NCBI RefSeq assembly: GCF_010093535.1
Contig: NW_022985174.1
Location: 1,257,630-1,321,629 of the forward strand
DNA: 64,000 nt
Direction: 5' to 3'
Source of the DNA: Lindgomyces ingoldianus
Lineage: Eukaryota; Ascomycota; Dothideomycetes; Pleosporales; Lindgomycetaceae
Shown here: positions 44,343 to 57,023 of the stretch, one piece after another
Layout: each line of letters begins with the position of its first letter
Position numbering within the stretch: position 1 is the stretch's first letter
Made by a program: the position numbers and the translations under genes
The notes under the pieces: model-generated
What the model was told of the DNA's origin: nothing
The model's database searches: none
What the model saw: only the letters and a program-made list of their open reading frames with translations

Positions 44343-45561
44343 TCATTTTCCGTGATTCTTGTGCGCGTCAATAACTTTCTGGACCTCACCCTCGCTCCCC
44401 AGGAATATGCCACTACGGTCGTGAATATGCTCTGGGACAACGTCCAGCATACGCCGCATGTGGCTGTCGACTGCCAGACCGCCGGCTAGAGCTGAATCAG
44501 AACGTAGGAGACACACAAAATCAAATTTCAGACATACCGTTCTCAAAGACCATAGCCATAGGCGCGCATTCGTAAAGGATTCGAAGTTTGCCCTTCGGGC
44601 TCTTCTTGTCCGCAGGATAAGCGAAGATGCCTCCATACAACAACGTTCGGTAAGCATCAGCAACCATAGAGCCAATGTATCTGGCACTGTATGGCTTGCC
44701 GCCCTCTACAGGATATTTGAGGCTATTAACGTATTCCTTCACCGGGTCTTCCCAGTAGAGGCTGTTGCCTTCGTTAACGGAGTAGATGGCGCGCTTCTTG
44801 GGGATTCGCATATTAGGGTGAGTCAAGATGAACTCGCCGAAGGAGTTGTCCAAGGTGAATCCGTTGACCTGTCCACCTTTCATAGTAATTACGAGTTGAG
44901 CTGATGCACCATACATAGTAAACCCGGAGGCAACCATCTCCGAGCCAGGCTTCAACAGATCCTCCTTCGTACCGCTTGCGCCCTCTGGTAGCTTGTATAT
45001 GGCAAAAATAGTGCCGACTGAGACACCTGCATCTAAATTCGATGAGCCGTCGATGGGGTCGCACGCGACGGCATAACGAGCCTGAGGGTGTTCGTCGAAT
45101 ATAATGGCCTCCTCTTCTTCTTCGGAGACGAGCACCCTCACCCTCGCACAGCTCCTCATGGCGCTGATGAAGAGGTCGTTGCCGATTACGTCAAGCTTCT
45201 TTTGATCATCACCAGTGGTGTTGGAAGAACCGGCGAGACCAGTCAGCTATGAGGCTAGTTAGCCATGATCTCGATGGAACCGTGCTAACACGCACATTGA
45301 TCAATGTCGCTCTTCGGATGTAGTATGCAATACTCTTGAACGCGAATTGGAGGGCGTGACAGAGGAGGCTTCAGAGCTCTTGGGTTAGCCCTTAGGCGCC
45401 TAACATTCTCGACGTGATACTGACGTGAAGTCTCCAGTGGCCTCCTTGTGCTTCGTCTGCTCCTCAGTGAGGAATCTAGTGAGAGTCACAATATCTGTGT
45501 TGATTCTCTCCGACCCCACAGCCCCTGGCTCATTGCCGTTGCCGTTGCCGTTGCTGTTCAT
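44343..45561 (-). CDS. fbp1: Fructose-1,6-bisphosphatase
   Basis: The gluconeogenic enzyme that removes the 1-phosphate of fructose 1,6-bisphosphate. It has 353 residues in four exons (45561-45425, 45368-45296, 45246-44538, 44485-44343), all in frame. The N-terminus is Asn/Gly-rich (NSNGNGNGNEPG), then TLTRFLTEEQ. The metal-binding motif DPIDGSSNLD lies at about 133-142, preceded by the acidic EEEEEAIIFDE. The substrate loop LYGGIFAYPADKKSPKGKLR is present. The last exon encodes AGGLAVDSHMRRMLDVVPEHIHDRSGIFLGSEGEV, the standard C-terminus. Nothing is missing. Fungal homologues are repressed by glucose; I did not identify a specific site. Confidence 0.97.
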
Positions 45562-48500
45562 CTTGAATGTGTCGAGACAATATGTGAGATAGAGACCGGG
45601 AGAGTGAAGGGTGCAGGAGTATGTTTGCGATGAGCGAATGCAAAGAGGAAGTTCGGAGGGTGTTTTGAGCTAGAGGCCTGGGTTCAGGTGGCTAGAGTCG
45701 GGCACGCGGAGCACCTTCGGTATTTGTTTAGATTCGACACTGGTTGGAGGATGTTGCCCTCGGCAGTCGAATTGAGGGTCACGAGCAGCGGCGGGTGCGA
45801 TGGCTTGGAGGCAATAATAGGGGATGGAGAGCTGAAACAGTGAATTTCAAGATCAGGTGTCGCCACAGCTGCCATGTCCATAGCTTGACGTCGGGACCTC
45901 CTGCTTTGTTATGCTTGTGAAAAATGACGATAGATGAGGAAACCTGCGGGGCGCTTCATCCCTCCGGAATGTGTTTTCCCCGACATTTTCCGGGCCGCGG
46001 ACGGGATCCAAGTGGCTGTGGACCTCCACAAACGTTAGGTGAACTTCTTTTCAAACACAGATAGATTCCTAACCGCCTGTACCAGATTTATGGCTTCTTT
46101 TAAAAAAGAAGTTCGGCGGGGCCTGACCAAGGGGTCGTGTCGTCTGTAAATTTGATCTTCATTGGAGCTTCACGGCCGTTGTACATCATGCAGCCACAGA
46201 TCAAATCCCTCCATGCACGATATCGAACCGGAGGGGCGGACATTCTGCAAAGCGTTTACCCGATGGCCACCGGATGTGGACGCTTTCGACTCCCTAACGA
46301 AAGCTGCATACTCAGATTAAGGATATACCATGATGCACAATCCCAAGTGGATTGCACTACAAAGCCGGGACAAGAAAGACAAGCATCTCCCAACTCGCTT
46401 GTAAGAACATCGTAGTGCTCAAGAGTTGACAGTGATCAGACTTTACGTAGTTACTCGTCGTTGAGCTGACATTTATAATGCCATTTCCTGTGTCAATAAC
46501 TTTCCTCCATTATTCAAAGAGACCCAATCCATGGACTCACGCAATCAATTTATCATTCTTAAACAAATCCAACATTCACTCACATATCACTTCACCTTCA
46601 TTCACCTACTCAATACCTACTCAATACCTACTCAATACCCGCTCATGGCAGGATCTGCCTGACTCTGCCAAGCAATATAGCACGTGCAATGAGCTGACTA
46701 ACGCTAGCGCCAAGTGGCCACGGAAAATTTAGTTTCGAGCTCCGAGCAACTTCATCTTTCTCAAGACCAGCTTTCTACCACCAGCTTTCCACCACACGCA
46801 CTCTGATCCATTACTCTGTCTTCTGCCTCTGTCGGTTTGATGTCCTCTCATATTCTCCTGCATACCTATCTCTGCGTCCAAAAGCTCTTTGGATCTGCCG
46901 GCATGGATACCGGAGTTGGGTGATAACGGCCCTCGTTCTCAAAGTAAGCTTCTACTTTCGCTAATTTGTGTCTCTACGTGATGAGAAACAAGCGCATTTC
47001 AAACTAGAGTCTTTGACCTCTTTCAAGGAATGAAAATTCTGCTTGCACGTCAGTCTGATCGCACACAATGCCTTCTATATTGTCTCGCCTGAATGAATCC
47101 CCCTGTAGCTAACCCTCAGTAGGCCTAATGAGCACAACACCGAATTCTCTATCGCGAAATGGCATCCTAAGATTGCTGTATTCTTGGTAAGCAGCCCTTC
47201 GCTCATTCCTTGCGCATCTAATGATGATCATCTGTGCTTTTGCACGCTGGAAATTACCGACTGAGATTTCATCAATGTCGATAAACAATGGCTGTTTCTG
47301 ATTGAACATATTCCTAGTCTAGCTAAGAGACTTTTTCATTCTATTTGCTAACGTGGAGTTGACACAGGTTTCCCCGGGTACGCGACCTTCATACTTCCCC
47401 CAACCTCGACCGCATGTTATGATGAATGGCACTGGGCTCCGAATATTCATGACGGATATGCCTTATTGTGGCAGGCCTAGAAAACCTCGCCCACTGATAT
47501 GCGATCATTCTGTCACGTGGATGAACGTGCTGGAGAGCTTTCTCTGACAGACTTTAGCACATATGTGATTATGGTTACCGGAGCATCGGTTACCCTGGTT
47601 TATCGATGTAAGTAACCGTTCTCCAACCGTTCTCTTACTTTCTTGGATATGATGTTACCAGATGACGAGTCTTATTCGGTTTTCCGATGACGAGAAAACT
47701 CTTCAATTCCATTCATGCCTTTCTGATCCATTCTTAATCATCAATAATTTTTCACCTACAGGGGGAGGACTATACTAATTGTGCGCCTAGATCTTCAGTC
47801 TCAATGTCATTTTGCGATGGTATGCCTCTCTTGCTTGTCTTTCCCTCTCCCTTTCACGGTGATGAATCGACATTTAATTGACAAGCATATGTCCAAGCTA
47901 CCTTTGGCAGCGGCGACGACACCTGTCCGAACTGATTCGTGCCCTATCTATCAGAGTAGTAGATCTTCGTCTTTTTTCCGTACGCTAATTAATTCTACAG
48001 CGAGGCCACAACATCCGCTCTGGCACTTTGGAGCCGCTTGTAACAAACGTCTGGTAAGTGTTTAATGCCCTTTCTTTACGCACTTTTAGTTTTCTAGGAT
48101 GAATATTCATTTTAATCACGACGGTCTACTGAGCTACGGCATTGGTGATACCGCCTTTGACAAGGCAGAGTCTGAATTAGCAGCAGCAGTCCTCCAGGGT
48201 TCATTCTTGCAGTGTTCAGATCAGATGCTCACTGGATAATAGTCTCACTGGTGAAAACTTGCTCGTTCCGTTGAGGCTTGCCAAGGAGCTGGGCGGACCT
48301 GCGTGGCCCACTCGAGTCCACCAAGGTGCCACCTTAACCGTACTCCCAAGCTCCACTTTGGTGCAGTATCCTGCGTATTCCTACCCGCAACCGCGTTCCT
48401 GGGACTAGATCTGGTACTGACAACCCATGGTTGGTTGCCATGCTCGCTCGCCTTTACCAGTGCCGCGAGCTATATATCGTAGTGCAGAGAAAGCAAGGAT

Positions 48501-48814
48501 CTCACCCAGGGTCATATTCACCATGTCACATTTGAGCGCATATATTCAGAGAAATCTTGTCGAATTGCGCGAAAAGTTACCATTGAATACTGAGCGAACC
48601 CCGTACCAATGACCAATCGAGCTCTTCAATCTCCACCCCTTCTGCGTTTCCCGACCGTGATGCAAATTGCCCATTGCGAAATGTCCGAACTCTCCCGAGA
48701 CCCCTTATTCCACCCAAGCAACCTTCAGCGCTGCCTTCATATTGCAGTCTTCATAGCGCCTATCAATATCAGCTCAGATTCCCAGCAATACAACTGTTGG
48801 CGGCTCACGGTTCC
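45562..48814. other. Long intergenic region, no convincing gene
   Basis: This 3.25-kb region is upstream of fbp1 and downstream of the small 86-residue gene; both run minus. Short frames are present (for example 47109-47309 minus, 47353-47547 plus, 47781-48065 plus), and none has a domain. A tandem 11-bp repeat (ctactcaatac, three copies) lies at about 46606-46638. It may hide a heavily spliced gene or non-coding RNA that cannot be resolved by eye. Confidence 0.35.
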
Positions 48815-49127
48815 TTAGTATAAACCAACGGTGATATCACCGCGTATCCTTGCCGTCAAATGGATTTCCGCTTCAAGGTCGAGCTTGATACCAAGAAGGA
48901 GGGCGGCGTCCTTCAGCTTGCCTTCGTCGTCAATGGGGCCCTTCACAATAGTGCCTTGACTCCGTCAATTGAAAATTCATGAGGAAGAAGGCTTGAGAAG
49001 ACGCACCTGCTGGTGTCTGGAGGCCACCAGAGGATGGGATGCCGAGCTTGCGTCCACCGGCGGCTTGGCCGTCATCGCTATCGGACAAGTAGTTGCCGGC
49101 TGGGCGTTGAGTGGCAGAACTGGACAT
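48815..49127 (-). CDS. Small conserved-looking protein of 86 residues
   Basis: Two exons: 49127-49007 and 48954-48815 (donor GTGCGT, acceptor GTCAAG, phase 1). The product reads MSSSATQRPAGNYLSDSDDG, continues GGLQTPAGTIVKGPIDDEGK, and ends in an amphipathic, low-aromatic C-terminus: ALLLGIKLDLEAEIHLTARI then RGDITVGLY. The regular alternation in the last 30 residues looks like a beta structure. A second frame open over exon 1 begins at ATG 49186 (MATVYGAQFKIS); it does not join to exon 2, because it is offset by one base. Neither half is long enough to be found as a single frame, so the gene is easily missed. The function is unknown to me. Confidence 0.6.
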
Positions 49128-50390
49128 GAATTAGCTGGAGCATTGGCAATGGAAATTTTGAACTGGGCCCCGTACACAGTAGCCATGGCTTAGGATTGAG
49201 AGACGGGGGTTGGAGGTTTTTGGTTTTGGGAGAAGATGAGATTTGAATGGTTTTTGGGAAACTGTAGCCTCGGGCTGTCGATTGATGTTGTTGATGGTCG
49301 GGGAGATTCAGCTCAGCTGTCTGGTTTCTAAGAGATGCCGGATGGCAGCCTTATATATGTCGAGTTCTCCTTTCATGAAAACCTCGTCGGCCAGCACAAG
49401 AGCATAACTGCCGATATTCCTGCACAATTCCAGAAGCCATTGTAACGCTGGCAAAAGGATCGGACGGCTGCAGAGGGGAAAGAGACTGGAACCCAATGGC
49501 GTCGAAACTTCGAAACTCTCCCTGCAGCAATTCGGGTTTGCGACCTTGCGACTGGCCACAATATCAGCCCAGACTCGTACAGGAGATTTTCGTTGTCCAC
49601 GGATCGTTGCAGTCGAGATGCACACAAATGTTGGTGTTGCTTATGTGTGGTCAATGCTGGTCAAGCTCATCGTTACACACTTGCGGGGAAGGGCGAGTCA
49701 AAGCTGAAACGTAAAGGGGTATCCTAGCTCCCAGGGCTTCTTATACATGTTACAGATACCCTTCCGGCGGTTTCTTGTCTAGACTCGACTGATTATCAGG
49801 CCATGTTCTCACGCTAAGCAGTGCCTCTTCCGAACGTGCAGCCTGACTCCGGCTCCTCCCGTTTCTTGCTCCAATTCGATGTCGCAAGCGATGTATGCAC
49901 AATCCCAATACCCATCGCTTCCAGCCTCCTCCGTCCCTGAATCATGGATGGCATGTCCAGAATCGGGCGTCCGGCTTCAGATTCCACTTTCCAGGCTAAA
50001 GACGACAACAAAAGTCTCAGCCGGAGCGGGACCGCTACTCTCTTCCAAGCCCTCGGTGTGTTGTGCGCTGGCACTGCGTTGTTAATTGTAACGCAAGAAG
50101 TCATCGTTTTGGCGGTTCCTTTCAATCTAGCAACAAGTGGAGAAGGTTTTCCCACCCTTGCCGTGGCGAGGCGCGAAGTGGAACATTGCAGGAATCTCGA
50201 AGTTGCCTGGAGAGGATCCCCAAATTCGTCGTCCTTGATGAAACACATGCGCACTTCTGTCGCGAGAAGGTCTCTAGAAGCTGTGCCGGTCCAGGTGTAG
50301 CGCTTGTTTGGATTGGAGTTTGCTTGTATTATTGCCTTTCGGCGCGGGCATCTTTCGTAGTCTTCGAACACCTCGACTGAAGGCCGTATC
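49128..50390. other. Intergenic region with doubtful frames
   Basis: This divergent interval of 1.26 kb contains frames at 49308-49654 (-) and 49814-50410 (-, 198 codons, Arg/Ser/Ala-rich) that overlap each other or the next gene's start and show no domain. They are not annotated as genes. Confidence 0.35.
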
Positions 50391-52489
50391 ATGGTTCTGC
50401 CCATTATCATTGCCGTTGTTGCGGCCCCCGGTCTTCTCGGAACCCAGGAAGCTATTCGCCAGTCTCAAGCAAAGGAGAAGCGGGAAGAACATCGAGCGCG
50501 TCGATGCAATCTCATTGCAACCTGCGTGAAATCTTCCCTGCGAAGTCGAGAGATCAATGGTCGTCCAATTGTTCTGAAAAATGGCAAGGTTTGTTTTCTA
50601 TCCGCATAAAGATCTTCCGCTAATTCAAAGTTAGCTTTATATCGATACAGGAACAAGCGATGGGGAGTCATTCGGTCACCCGTACGCTGGCTATTACCTT
50701 CCGTATCCCGATGAAAAATATGAGGGGCTAGTGACCACCATCACTGACGAAGCCCCTATCATGAATTGGGTGTATGTGGACAAGGAAACATACGAATTGA
50801 AATACGGCGTCCGGGTGAATGCCCAGCCAAATTTTACAGGCCCATTCGACTGTACCCGTCAAGACCGACGTTTGACTTTCGATGGATGGGAAGGATGGTG
50901 CGCCGTCGAAGAGTTTCCAACCATCTGGTCCTTATACTTTGACAAAGACGACGATGGCCTTCGCTCTAAGGTTGCGGAGGGAACTCGAGTTCTTGAAGTT
51001 GAGCTTATGCGGAAGGAAAAGAAATGGGTGAAAGAAATTGACGCGAGGCAACAAGACCAAACAACGAAACGGGCCGTTGACGTAAAGGAAGATGCTCCAA
51101 TGGACAAGCCAATAACAGAAGAACCACAATTGGACCCTCCTGGGGTGGGGGTTTCCTTACCGGAGCCATTGAAGATTCCAAAATCGATATTTGCAAAAGC
51201 GCCACCATCGCCAGAGCCAGTACCGCCGCCAAAGACACCTCCACCAGAAACTCCTCCTTCAGCAGGGCCTGCGACCTCAACGCCTTCGCCTTCTAGCGAC
51301 CCCCCGGGAAGGTTGAACAGAAAACGAGGCTCACGAGCCTTGGCCCAAGCACAGATGTTCGAGCAAATGGGCCAGAAATCAACCCCTTTACCGCCTAAAA
51401 ATGGGAAGCTGCCAATACGCCGCACCAGTGGTGCGTCAGACATATCCGAATCAGGAACGAATGGCAATGCTCCGGTGCCATACTCTACTCGTCCCGATTC
51501 CTCCATTCTGACACCATCGGCCCCTGCCCCGGCAGCCAGACAAGAACCGGAGCCGAAAGCCCTAACCTCAGATCCAGCGATCTTCGGAGGCATGCTAGGG
51601 GGTGCCCCAGGTCGACCTCCCCAACCGAACAGGTTGAGATATGATCCCAATTCTAACAATCAGTATCCACTTCGCCGTAAAGATTCAGCCCTAACTGATA
51701 ACGAGCCACCTCAGGCCCCTCTTCCACGTGTACCGACCTCACCCACTAAACGCCGCCCCATTTCCCCTAACAAGGGTGTCCCACCTCTCCCACGTTTCCC
51801 CGCTTCATCGGGTGCAAGACGGCCAATCTCCCCTGAGAAAAATCGGGCAGTATCTCCCGAGAAACGCAGACTTTTCATGCCGAAAGACTCGCAGAAGGCT
51901 ACCCCCAAGAGCACTCCAAAGAATCAACCAAACAAGCTCACGAAGAGGTCCCCTACCTCTCCTACTGATCGACGACCCTCCACATCCTCCAAAGATGGCG
52001 ATTCAAAATCCTCTCCGAGGCCTCTTGCCCGGACCGCTACAGCTCCCCCACGTGTTTCAATGGCAAACACCATGACCACTGGCGAGAAAGGTTCAATGCA
52101 TCGCAGCATGGCCTCTAGTGGTGGCTCTGAGCCATCATCTGCTGATCGACCCTCGTATGAGAGGACAACTTCAAATCTGTACCGGGAACTGGACGACATA
52201 CTCAAGCCAGGACAGAGTACTGGTAGAGCTAGGGGTGCAACGGTGCCTAGTAACTCTCAGGTATAGTTACACACCAGTTGCGGTTGCTCGGCTCATTGAT
52301 CTTTTTCTAACTTGTTCTTAGGGAAATGGCAGGGTTGAAAGACCAGTCCCGCCGAACAGGCCATCCACATCTAAAGAGGCCGCCAAAACCACCAACATAC
52401 CGAGGTCCCCTCTTCAAAGGATGTTTTCTATTGCGAGAACGGCGTCAGCAAGGAAAAAGGAGGATCGGAAGTCAGGAGAGCCAATATGA
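50391..52489 (+). CDS. Pro/Ser-rich membrane-anchored protein, function unknown
   Basis: 663 residues in three exons (50391-50588, 50635-52260, 52322-52489), all phase 0. The N-terminus (MVLPIIIAVVAAPGLLG) is a short hydrophobic segment that may act as a membrane anchor or signal. The ordered part (about 60-200) contains ESFGHPYAGYYLPYPDEKYE, NWVYVDKETYELKYGVRV, PFDCTRQDRRLTFDGWEGW and WSLYFDKDDDGL. After about residue 200 it is disordered, with many PPxP, SP/TP and RRPISP repeats (TKRRPISPNK, ARRPISPEKN), and a basic tail KKEDRKSGEPI. No catalytic motif was seen. It is directly followed by a second Pro/Ser-rich gene on the same strand, 1 kb downstream. Unknown family; probably conserved in related fungi. 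Confidence 0.75.
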
Positions 52490-53497
52490 GGATGTTTCGC
52501 AGCTAATAATTTTCATTTAATCATGTACTCGTTTAGGCAAAGAATGATGAGCACAGCATACTTCAGAAGCAGAGGAGGCTTGACAACTGGCTCAGGTTGG
52601 GAACGAAAATCATTGGTTGTTATTGTAGCATATTGTGGAGGCCTCTCTGTACGTTATCTTGGATGCATCCATCACCCAGCATGGCGCCACGGTGCACCAA
52701 ATTCGGTTGTACTTAAAAGCATGCCTGATGGACCAAATACTCACCAGCAATGTTTCGTGGTATGTGGTGGTCTCTGGATGACATATTTGGAATAGCTTGC
52801 ATCTTGATGGTGGATCCGAACGAAAGTGGTTTAGACGTCTCGGAGTCGGAGAATGCACGAGCCAGAGCCTCAATGCCAAGCTTTCTCGAAGCTTTCCCAT
52901 CTGGCCGACTATCGAACCACCATATCCTAGCTCGAACGATTATCTCAAACGCACATCAGGATTTGTAACCAGCCACAAGAGTCTCGGCTACACGATGATT
53001 CGCACGACTCGCGCGAGCCTTTACAAGATGAAACTCGAACCACCATGAGCTGACGAGCCTCATGCGGCTCCCCCTCCAAATTCTGTAACCGCTTCAGTGA
53101 TGTATCGAGTTCACCAGGAAACGCTGCTCACGCCTGCTCACGCCAGTGGAGAGGAACCACCTCGTGCCTAACATGCACGCATTAATCACCTACAGTGTAC
53201 CTATTCCCACCAGCTAGAGATGGTTGTGGCCTTGGGAAGTCGGCGGTACCTGCATGACACTCGTTGACAACTGTTTTGTTCATTCTTTTGTTTTCAGCAT
53301 TTCTTTTGTGGAACTGGGTTCTCTTCGATTGAAGCTGGGCTTCTCTTCTTCGTTAGCTTCTTTAATACTGACAGCTCTCACAAATTGAAATGCAAATTAT
53401 TTCTCCATTGACCCAGCCGTGCTGACGAACCTTGGTACGTAGACCGCCTCTCTTCAAATGAATTGGTGCTAATCCACTCCATATGTAGTAATCAATC
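52490..53497. other. Intergenic region between the tandem Pro/Ser-rich genes
   Basis: About 1 kb on the same strand as both neighbours. Short frames only, and no recognised element. The start region of the downstream gene is at the right edge. Confidence 0.45.
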
Positions 53498-54762
53498 ATG
53501 AACTCTTCAACTCGTCTGTACGGACGTCTAGAACAGATTCCCCAAGACCCCTCGGACCCTGAGAGCTTGGAAGAGCTAGTGGTCTGCGCATTTGGTGCCT
53601 TCGAACGATACTATGTCTGCTGGAGAAACCGAGGCGGAGAATACAGGCAAGGTACGAACGCATCAACCTATTCCGAATATACGCTAACACGCGTATAGAT
53701 GGCTATGATCTCCCCCCAGCATTGCACGAATGGCTGTTTCCCACAGATGGGTCATTTCGCGACTTCCCTTCGCTGCAGGTTGTCTTTGGCCGCGGTGATG
53801 AGTACTTTGCCTCCGACAAGAACGGTAAACTCGAGAACAAGGAAACGGAGATTAAGAAACCGCAACCGCGAGCAGAGAGCCCAGAAAAGGTTGATAAGCC
53901 TATTCTAAGGAGGTCGAGGACAATATCTTTCATCCGACCACCACCTGACCCCATCATGAAACCATTTAGCCCCGCCACCGACACCCCCCCAATCCGAGAA
54001 GTGCTGAGTAGACCACCTTCCGTGGCGATTCATTCGCAACCATCTTCGCGACCGTCTTCGACGTCTTCGATAACGTCCGCTCCACAACCCTCCTCCCGAC
54101 CCCCTTCGATGATCCTAGGGTCGCAACCATCCTCACAATCTCCAAGCTTAGCATCCATCAGAGCAGTGTCAGATTCAGCCCCAAAATCGTACGGTCCAGT
54201 CACCGACACCCCGATTCGAGACTCTCCCACAATGTCTCCAATGCCAGTTGTTCCGCGGCAGACAACAATACGACCATTAAGCATGTCCTTCAACCCGGGC
54301 GCTTTTCCCCGGATCCTTGAAGAAGATAAATCCCTCCCCGACTCCTCCATCCTGCGAAAACGAGATTCGGGCCACTGTACATGCGGATGCCACATCGCAT
54401 CCCCACCCGCCCCCGCCCGTCCTATTTACGCCGACGCCAGCGTTCAAACAGACCCGGAACCCAAGCGTAGGCCAGAACCGCTTCGCGTCGACACAGCTAG
54501 CGATACATCCAGCCTATCCAGCCGCAGCAACCGCTCAAGCGTCTACGACATTGAAACACCTATGACGGAAGCGCTCCCCGCACCTAATCCCGTCGTCATG
54601 GGCGGGATGCTCAGCTATTTTAACAATCCGGGGTACAGGTTAGGAGATTCGCTGCGATCGACGTATTACTCGTATCAGCTGCAGCCGGTGGGTGAGCAGG
54701 ACGGGTATGGGCTGCAGGAGAAATGGAATTCGGCGGTTATGGGCCGAAGACAGACTGTGTGA
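53498..54762 (+). CDS. Pro/Ser-rich protein with conserved N-terminal domain, function unknown
   Basis: 405 residues in two exons (53498-53651 and 53699-54762; donor GTACGA, phase 1). The N-terminal domain (about 1-100) reads LEELVVCAFGAFERYYVCWR, then DLPPALHEWLFP and FPSLQVVFGRGDEYFASDKN, and looks folded. The middle is a disordered stretch with repeats of SRPPS and QPSS (about 130-200). Near the C-terminal third is a tight Cys motif SGHCTCGCHIAS, followed by IYADASVQTDPEPKRR. No enzyme motif was seen. The name and function are unknown to me. The CxCxCH motif may bind a metal (inference). Confidence 0.75.
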
Positions 54763-57023
54763 CCGACTGACAGACGGAGATAGATTGGATTTTTTTTCGT
54801 TTGTGGTTGTCCCGCTGGAAAGTTTCTTTGCTTTTCCGGGCTTTTTCTGGTCTTGGCTGGGTTAGGCTGGGAGCAGCCCCGCCGTTGGAGGCCAATAGTG
54901 CGATGCCACGGACTCGTTCTCAAACTGGTCGTAAACGCTATACACGACCTGCTGGACGCGACAGATAGTTGGAGAAGGCGACCGGCGTCATGGGATTGTG
55001 AAATGGAGGGATCATACTCCTTACCTGGTTCATCGGTTCTGGTTCTCTGGGACGGCAGACTGCAATACCCCCATCCCTACTTTCTATGTAATTTTCTTAC
55101 ACGTCATCGAGACTAGAACACCGGAGATCCCATTCAATTTGTACGATATTCTCTCAACAGATTCAGACAATGTCTCAAGCTAGGCAAGAATTCACCAATA
55201 CTCCCGCAAATCTCCGAAATTCGCCACCGCTGCAAGACAGAAGTAGCTTTGCCTTTTTTTACTTTCCCGGGCCACAAAGACACTAGTAAAAGTACGACCA
55301 ACGCCCCATGTCTCTGTTGCAGAGCACTCATTTCTCACCCGTGCCGCTTGAAAATATAGACTGAGCATGCTACCCTACTCCGCCTCCTTCTACCACCATT
55401 ACAACCTTTCGCCTCGCTCTTCGCACAGTATTGCCACTTTAATATGCTATGAAACTAGGCCAGCAAGCCTCATGTACTGGAGTGCAAGATGCGCCTTTTC
55501 CCCGGCCTTTGCTGCCAAAGAAACTATACACTAGTAACTCGAGACACATGTACATCCTCTTATTCGCCTCACTCTTAGCTCTTTAGGTGTCGAACAAAAT
55601 CCTAGGCCGGCTGCATTTGAGACTTTAGGACAACGATAGACTGCCTAGCTGCTCGATTGCCCCCTTGTTCTTGCGTTCAGCGTGTGGTGGGGACGGTGAT
55701 GCAAGGTGGATCTTTGTTCCTCCTACAAGAATGGCATTCTTAGTACTGGTTTGATTAGAATTCTCACCGCCGATATATTGTGCATTCAACTAACCCTAGC
55801 GAAACTGTATTGACTGAGCTAGGAATACGCTTTCAGAGGTGATTCTGTAAATATCATCGAATAACGCCTTAGAAATTTCTCAGTGGCTTTAGTCAAGGAG
55901 AATCCTTCTTAGAGGAGAATCTAGTAAAGTACGCAGCCGCTTTATAGTCGACAGAACCGGTGGTTTCTTTCGAGAGAAAGTCAGTGAAATTTTCACGGCC
56001 AAACCTGAAGAGGTCCACTACCGTATTCTTTAGAATTGGGCCTTTGAACTATAGCCCAGATAGCCCATCGCCGCGTCTAAGGAACTTCTCCCGCTAAGCT
56101 TAGTCCGAAATCACATTAAGGAAGAGTCACTATAGTTCAGACAGGCTGGGTCCGCTGGCATTCTCATCATAGGCGGGATTCGGAGGCATAACTTCTCGCT
56201 CACTTTCGATTACCGTCATTGCTTCGAATGGGCGAGTATCGAGGCCACTCCAAAATGCACCGGATCCGCGATATCTGTAATAGTATGGATTACTTCCTCC
56301 CTCCTTCATTGCTTAACTATGGCTGTCCTAGCAGACGTCGAATCCGTAGCTGCCGCCAATGTCCCGGTATCCAGGCCTTATATTTTTGAAGCGCCTAGGT
56401 CTGAGGAATCGTGGCTTTTGACGATGTAGCGGCTTTCCGCTGGTCTTCGAAGCCTAACCCAGTATCCTGCGTAGGCACATTTTTATTCAGAAGTTTTAAT
56501 TTTTCGTAAAGGGGAATATACACCTACCTTTAAATTACTACTATGACCTTCCCCAGGGTTAAGTCACCGCTCTGAAGCTTCATAGATGAACACTCTTATG
56601 GTTGGTACGCGGTAAACTAAATACCTGGGGGCAAGACTGGGGACTTTGATATCCGATTTCAGAAGTCCCACGGGTCACTTTTGCGCTTAGTGATCCAACG
56701 ACTTTATAAGGCTCACACCAAGCGCTTCCCCCTAAACCTTGAGAGTAGCAGCATCAACAAACCAAGGGGCGTTGGAGTTAGAGCGTACTCGAAGCCCGAA
56801 ATTCGTTACGCTTTCGAGAGAATTGCCTAGTTCTCGTCACGTTTGCGTGTACTATCCGAACCATAAGTGTTGTCCAAGGGTTCTCCACGCGCAAAAACTC
56901 GTCAGATCGGATAAATCAATCAGTTGATCTCGAAGTTCTTCCAAGATACCAACCAACGCCATGTCTAACCACCCACTCCCAGAGTCTAGTAAGTCAAGAG
57001 TCTTCCATAATTCTGTTGCTTTC
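54763..57023. other. Gene-free stretch entering a decayed zone
   Basis: 3' flank of the 405-residue gene, then 2 kb of sequence with short frames only. Many stops in all frames; no repeat copy was recognised. Confidence 0.45.

Noticed and set aside
46606..46638. 11-bp tandem repeat ctactcaatac x3
   Set aside because: A short simple repeat in intergenic DNA; no evidence of function.
49814..50410. A 198-codon minus frame overlapping the start of the 663-residue gene
   Set aside because: Composition is Arg/Ser/Ala-rich, with no domain or splice support, and it overlaps the well-supported plus-strand gene start.
50859..51659. A 266-codon minus frame
   Set aside because: Antisense to the Pro/Ser-rich exon; Gly/Ser-rich shadow of the Pro-rich coding strand.
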